The position numbers and the translations under genes were made by a program. Shown piece by piece: positions 61,124-64,000 of a stretch of DNA of 64,000 nucleotides (positions are counted from its first letter, which is position 1; each line of letters opens with the position of its first letter). The DNA is from Exiguobacterium artemiae 255-15 (GTDB lineage: Bacteria; Bacillota; Bacilli; Exiguobacteriales; Exiguobacteriaceae): positions 2,816,001 to 2,880,000 of the forward strand of contig NC_010556.1 of assembly GCF_000019905.1 (NCBI RefSeq), written 5' to 3'. The notes under the pieces are model-generated. The model worked only from the letters and a program-made list of their open reading frames with translations. It was not told the origin of the DNA and did no database searches.

Positions 61124-61569
61124 GAATGTGTATAATGGTCTGCACGATGACCGATCCGTTTGAGCTGATCGATCAACTGTTCTTTTTCTGGAATCGAAAG
61201 GTCACTGAACAAGTCTGTGAGGAACGCTTCGTGCTTCGGGAACGTTTCTTCCATTAATTCTCTTCCCGCCTCCGTCAGTGTTCCGAACGTTACACGACGA
61301 TCCGTCGGGCATGATCGTCGGGCCAGGAGACCCCGGTTCTCTAATTTATCCACGACGTACGTGACACTGCCACTCGTTAATAAGATTTTATCGCCGATTT
61401 GTTGAAGTGGTGTATCGCCTTTGTGGTACAACAATTCCAGTACACCAAATTCCGATAAATTCAGCTGATGGGTCTTGATGTCTACTTTCACTTGTTCCGC
61501 TACTGCATGCATTGTGCGAGATAGAACAACGAGCATTTTTAATGCCAGCTTCGAGTCTGTCGATTCCAT
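61111..61569 (-). CDS. MarR-family regulator, likely of azoR
   Basis: 152 residues. Winged helix with LSEFGVLELLYHKGDTPLQQIGDKILLTSGSVTYVVDKLENRGLLAR and RRVTFGTLTEAG wing. In B. subtilis MhqR of this family represses azoreductase genes, and azoR lies just downstream here. ATG 61569 follows GAGGGG by ~10 nt. The promoter (TTGACC -35 at 61628, TATGAT -10 at 61605) is flanked by ACCAAT/ATTGGT. Target assignment is inferred from position. Confidence 0.85.
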   Translation of the reverse strand: MESTDSKLALKMLVVLSRTMHAVAEQVKVDIKTHQLNLSEFGVLELLYHKGDTPLQQIGDKILLTSGSVTYVVDKLENRGLLARRSCPTDRRVTFGTLTEAGRELMEETFPKHEAFLTDLFSDLSIPEKEQLIDQLKRIGHRADHYTHSKKA

Positions 61570-61686
61570 TTTACGTTCGCCCCTCTTTATCTTGATTCGA
61601 ACCAATCATAGACCTCTTTTTTCCATTGGTCAATTCCAGTCCGGATTTTCCACTTTTATGACGGACCTCTCAGTTTTTGCTTGCCG

Positions 61687-61700
61687 TGAAACGCGTTTCA
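61687..61700. promoter_or_regulatory. Candidate LacI-family operator
   Basis: TGAAACGCGTTTCA is a perfect 14-bp palindrome overlapping a weak -35 (TTTCAT) that pairs with TACACT at 61719 after 17 bp. It resembles cre but has GC rather than CG at its centre, so the LacI-type protein encoded downstream is the likelier ligand. Confidence 0.5.
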
Positions 61701-61741
61701 TAGTTTACGGTCTTGATATACACTACAAGGGAGGTCTTCTC

Positions 61742-61999
61742 ATGTCAGTTCAAACATTCTTGTCTCGTCTCGTTCAGAAAAATGTTGCTTACGAATTAGC
61801 GATTGAACAGTTGCACACATCGACCGGTTACTATTTGTGTAAGCATACGTTGGTCGATCAATTCCCGGACTTGCCGCCAGCTCATCAGGTCGAACTGCTT
61901 CAAAGAATTTCGGAACAACTCGATCGTTCGGCTTGGCTGGAAGGCCCGATCACGAGACAGGACTGGATTAAGATCCATCAACAATTATCCAACAGCTAG
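61742..61999 (+). CDS. Small hypothetical protein co-encoded with a LacI regulator
   Basis: 85 residues, mostly helical (MSVQTFLSRLVQKNVAYELAIEQLHTSTGYYLCKHTL, HQVELLQRISEQLD). AAGGGAGG is ~8 nt before ATG 61742. No family recognised. It ends 12 bp before the LacI start, so they are one transcript. Confidence 0.65.
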   Translation: MSVQTFLSRLVQKNVAYELAIEQLHTSTGYYLCKHTLVDQFPDLPPAHQVELLQRISEQLDRSAWLEGPITRQDWIKIHQQLSNS

Positions 62000-62011
62000 G
62001 AGGAACCTTTG

Positions 62012-62977
62012 ATGACCAACATTCGTGACTTAGCACGTGAAGCAGAGGTTTCAGTGACGACAGTCTCGCGTGTCCTCAATGATCATCCGTACGTCGCGGA
62101 AGATAAACGCCGGGCCGTCCAGGACGCCATCACAAAGCTCGGTTATATCCGTAATCAAACCGCTGTCCAGTTGTCGACCGGTCAAACGAAAACGATCGGT
62201 GTCATGCTACCTTACGTCGATCATCCCTACCACGCTGCCATCCTGCACGGGATTGCCCAGTGCGCTTTTGAGGAAGGCTATCGTTTTTTGACGTGGCAGA
62301 CGAACTATATTGCGTCACATGAACAGACGGTTCTTCAAGCCCTCGCCCAACGTGAAGTTGACGGACTGATTGTCGTGTCCCACAGTCTGCCGGTCGATGA
62401 GATTTTACGATACGAGCAGTACGGTCCGATTGTGTTTTGTGAGCATCATGAAGATGTCTCTTCCGTCTATATCAATCATTATACCGCGTTTCAAAGCGGG
62501 TTAAAGACCCTTCAGTCTTTCGGGCATACTCAGATCGGGATTTGTCTTGGTCGCCCTGACAGCACAAACAGCCGTGCCCGAAAGCAGGCCTATCAGGATA
62601 CCGTGTCACCGGAAGATACGTCATGGATTTATCAACAGGCGTTGACGATTGAGGACGGAGCCGACATCGCCCGGCAGTGGTCCAATCAATCCTGTCGCCC
62701 AAGTGCTTTGTTAACCGCCAGTGACCATGTGGCCGCGGGTATCATTCTCGAGCTTCGCAAACAAGGTTACCGGATTCCGGAAGATTTAGCCGTGATCGGA
62801 TTCGACGGCAGTGATTTGGCTGTCGTCCTGAATCTGACGACGGTTGCCGTCCCTTATGAGACGATCGGCCGCCAAGCCTTTTTCATCGCGATCAGCGACA
62901 ATTGGCGCGACCATCCTCAAATCGAAATCCCGACTGCTCTGCTGAGTGGATTAACGGCTGTTAAAGTCAAAGAATAG
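62012..62977 (+). CDS. LacI/GalR-family transcriptional regulator
   Basis: 321 residues: N-terminal LacI HTH (IRDLAREAEVSVTTVSRVLNDHPYV) and a sugar-binding-like domain (IGVMLPYVDHPYHAAIL through DLAVIGFDGSDLAVVLNLTTVAVPYE). TTG 62009 sits close to AGGAGG; ATG 62012, 8 nt away, is preferred. No sugar operon is adjacent, so its targets lie elsewhere or are only its own operon, which carries a TGAAACGCGTTTCA palindrome. Confidence 0.92.
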   Translation: MTNIRDLAREAEVSVTTVSRVLNDHPYVAEDKRRAVQDAITKLGYIRNQTAVQLSTGQTKTIGVMLPYVDHPYHAAILHGIAQCAFEEGYRFLTWQTNYIASHEQTVLQALAQREVDGLIVVSHSLPVDEILRYEQYGPIVFCEHHEDVSSVYINHYTAFQSGLKTLQSFGHTQIGICLGRPDSTNSRARKQAYQDTVSPEDTSWIYQQALTIEDGADIARQWSNQSCRPSALLTASDHVAAGIILELRKQGYRIPEDLAVIGFDGSDLAVVLNLTTVAVPYETIGRQAFFIAISDNWRDHPQIEIPTALLSGLTAVKVKE

Positions 62978-62980
62978 ATG

Positions 62981-63024
62981 AAAACCCGCTCTTGTCTCGC
63001 AAATGCGTCAAGAGCGGGTTTTTT
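62981..63024. terminator. Shared bidirectional terminator
   Basis: AAAACCCGCTCTTG/CAAGAGCGGGTTTT stem and TT run, between convergent genes. Confidence 0.92.
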
Positions 63025-63039
63025 GAATGATTTGCTGTT

Positions 63040-63702
63040 TTATAGAGAACCTGCCGCAATGTAACGCGATCCCCAGTAGCCGCTCCGGAATGATTCTTTG
63101 ACGACCTGTCCGTAATAGGAATTGGCATTGATCATCGTCGATCCATCAACCGCAATCCCGACATGCTGAATTCCGCTTCCGTGCGTGAAGAAGACGAGAT
63201 CTCCGGCAACGGGAGCCGTTCGTTTCGTCGCGCCGTATTGTGCCGCTGCCGTCCGCGGTAACGACTTGCCTAACGCGTTGTAAACATAACGTGTGAAGCC
63301 GGAACAGTCGAAACTGACAGGCCCCGTCGCACCGAATACGTACGGACGTCCTTTTAAGCCTTCTGCGACCGATACGACGGCTGCTCCATTTTTAGTTAAT
63401 CCTGTTGTCGCTTTGGCATTAAATGCTTTTGTATATGTAGCCGCTATGTACGCATTTTTTCCCGCATACCGGAGTTGATACCAATTGTTTGCTGTTTTAC
63501 CGAGGACCGTTACCGTTTGCCCTAGTTTCAGTTGACCCAGTTTTTGTCCCATCGTCGTCGCTTTGGACCGGACATTCAACACATCGACCGCTACGACAAC
63601 TTTTTTCGATGTACTGGCTTTCGTTTGTTGTGGAACAGCCGCGAAGCTGCTGATGAGTAATGTTGCCAATACAACGATCCGCACTAAAAATGAACTTTTC
63701 AT
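63040..63702 (-). CDS. Secreted NlpC/P60 cell-wall endopeptidase with SH3b domain
   Basis: 220 residues. Signal peptide (to ~29), one bacterial SH3 domain (~33-95), then NlpC/P60 with catalytic Cys133 in FDCSGF, His180 in QHVGIA and Asn192. It cuts D-gamma-glutamyl-meso-DAP or similar peptidoglycan bonds. ATG 63702 is 8 nt after AAGGAG. Its 5' side (63703-63919) holds a terminator for the next gene and no other gene. Confidence 0.92.
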   Translation of the reverse strand: MKSSFLVRIVVLATLLISSFAAVPQQTKASTSKKVVVAVDVLNVRSKATTMGQKLGQLKLGQTVTVLGKTANNWYQLRYAGKNAYIAATYTKAFNAKATTGLTKNGAAVVSVAEGLKGRPYVFGATGPVSFDCSGFTRYVYNALGKSLPRTAAAQYGATKRTAPVAGDLVFFTHGSGIQHVGIAVDGSTMINANSYYGQVVKESFRSGYWGSRYIAAGSL

Positions 63703-63849
63703 CCGTCTGTCTCCTTTATAAATATGTTTATGCAAAAAACTAAATTATCAGATAATTACTGTTTTTATCCTATCATGCTGATTTCTTCCATCGCGTTACA
63801 GTTTATTAACAGGGTTAGTTTCCCGTAACACTTCTGTAACAAATAAAAA

Positions 63850-63895
63850 AACAGGTCTTGAAACGGCAGTTTAGAGCCGTTTCAAGAAACCTGTT
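63850..63895 (-). terminator. Terminator of the RND exporter gene
   Basis: AACAGGT...AACCTGTT with inner TTGAAACGGC/GCCGTTTCAA perfect 10-bp pairing and a T run. Confidence 0.9.
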
Positions 63896-63919
63896 CAAAT
63901 GATTAAACCTTAAGTCTGC

Positions 63920-64000
63920 TTAATCCATTGACTTATTTTTCCGAAAGCGTGCAAAGAATTCGTAGACGATCGGAACAATCAGCAACGTCAAGAGTGTCGA
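63920..64000 (-). CDS. RND-family efflux transporter, C-terminal end (partial)
   Basis: 26 residues entering from the right edge, STLLTLLIVPIVYEFFARFR then KNKSMD and stop TAA (63920-63922). TLLIVPIVYEFF matches the last membrane segment of AcrB/HAE1-type RND proteins. Too little remains to name the subfamily; SwrC-like drug exporters are a good guess. Confidence 0.75.
   Translation of the reverse strand, partial: STLLTLLIVPIVYEFFARFRKNKSMD

Noticed and set aside
1-64000. CRISPR arrays, tRNA or rRNA genes, IS elements, prophage
   Set aside because: Read for on both strands; no direct-repeat arrays, cloverleaf genes, transposase or phage structural genes were seen.

Overview
The window reads as chromosomal DNA of a moderately low-GC Gram-positive (Bacillota, order Bacillales). 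Strong AGGAGG-type ribosome binding sites sit before nearly every gene, GTG and TTG starts are used, an arginine T-box precedes argS, and there are good cre (CcpA), sigma-B-like and Rex/Fnr-like sites. Gene content is of the Bacillus type: an adeR-ald pair, a ywcB-ywcA (DUF485/acetate symporter) pair, yajQ, ktrB, motAB and yycC. From remembered gene content Exiguobacterium is my best guess; I cannot confirm that without a database. No rRNA, tRNA, CRISPR array, transposase or prophage was found.

Layout. 1-5353: a tightly coupled plus-strand envelope operon: a partial membrane protein, an alkaline-phosphatase-superfamily membrane enzyme, a dolichol-phosphate-mannose-synthase-like GT2, a secreted helical protein, an FTR1 iron permease and a GT-C-like membrane protein. 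Two large inverted-repeat elements follow it (5370-5509 and 5560-5680). 5715-7394: a GNAT, a YitT-family membrane protein with an elaborate untranslated leader, and the divergent promoter of NADH oxidase. 7395-16886: NADH oxidase, a sigma-B-type stress SDR, a sugar acetyltransferase, a repeat protein with a two-component system, an M50 protease, a MATE exporter and a DEDDh exonuclease. 16937-24176: old yellow enzyme, MMPL exporter, a hypothetical, yycC, a mini M50 protein and a tail-anchored pullulanase. 24337-30610: yajQ, 3-hydroxybutyrate dehydrogenase with a divergent LysR regulator, a carboxymuconolactone-decarboxylase homologue, a phosphoesterase, and argS with its T-box. 30611-40746: a GGDEF protein, an esterase, trhO, a VTT membrane protein, acetate uptake genes, TauE and adeR-ald. 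40855-54403: a TPR protein, a polyprenol kinase-like protein, a DUF1836 protein, a tubby/LURP-like protein, a membrane Mrr nuclease, a multi-PAS kinase coupled to two SDRs, ktrB, motAB, and a DUF1499/disulfide-reductase/DUF420 operon. 54501-64000: a lipoprotein/response-regulator/kinase operon, a HAD phosphatase, ung, a WecG/TagA transferase, azoR with a MarR regulator, a LacI regulator, an NlpC/P60 hydrolase and the end of an RND exporter.

How the parts work together. Several units join a regulator to its likely target: adeR and ald share a TTGTG-N6-CACAA operator form; the LysR gene and bdhA flank a perfect palindrome; a MarR gene sits beside azoR; redox boxes overlie the nox promoter; cre overlies the acetate-uptake promoter. 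Almost every convergent gene pair is separated by one shared bidirectional terminator.

The most interesting unexplained signal is the ~200-nt leader of the YitT gene (6975-7174, minus strand). It has three nested perfect or near-perfect stems, a Shine-Dalgarno locked in an 8-bp GC-rich hairpin, and an upstream 7-nt segment able to compete for the anti-Shine-Dalgarno arm. That is the architecture of a translational riboswitch, and it matches no class I recognise. Other leads are the FTR1/glycosyltransferase operon, the multi-PAS kinase fused by translational coupling to two SDR genes, a structured leader before trhO, and the paired repeat elements.
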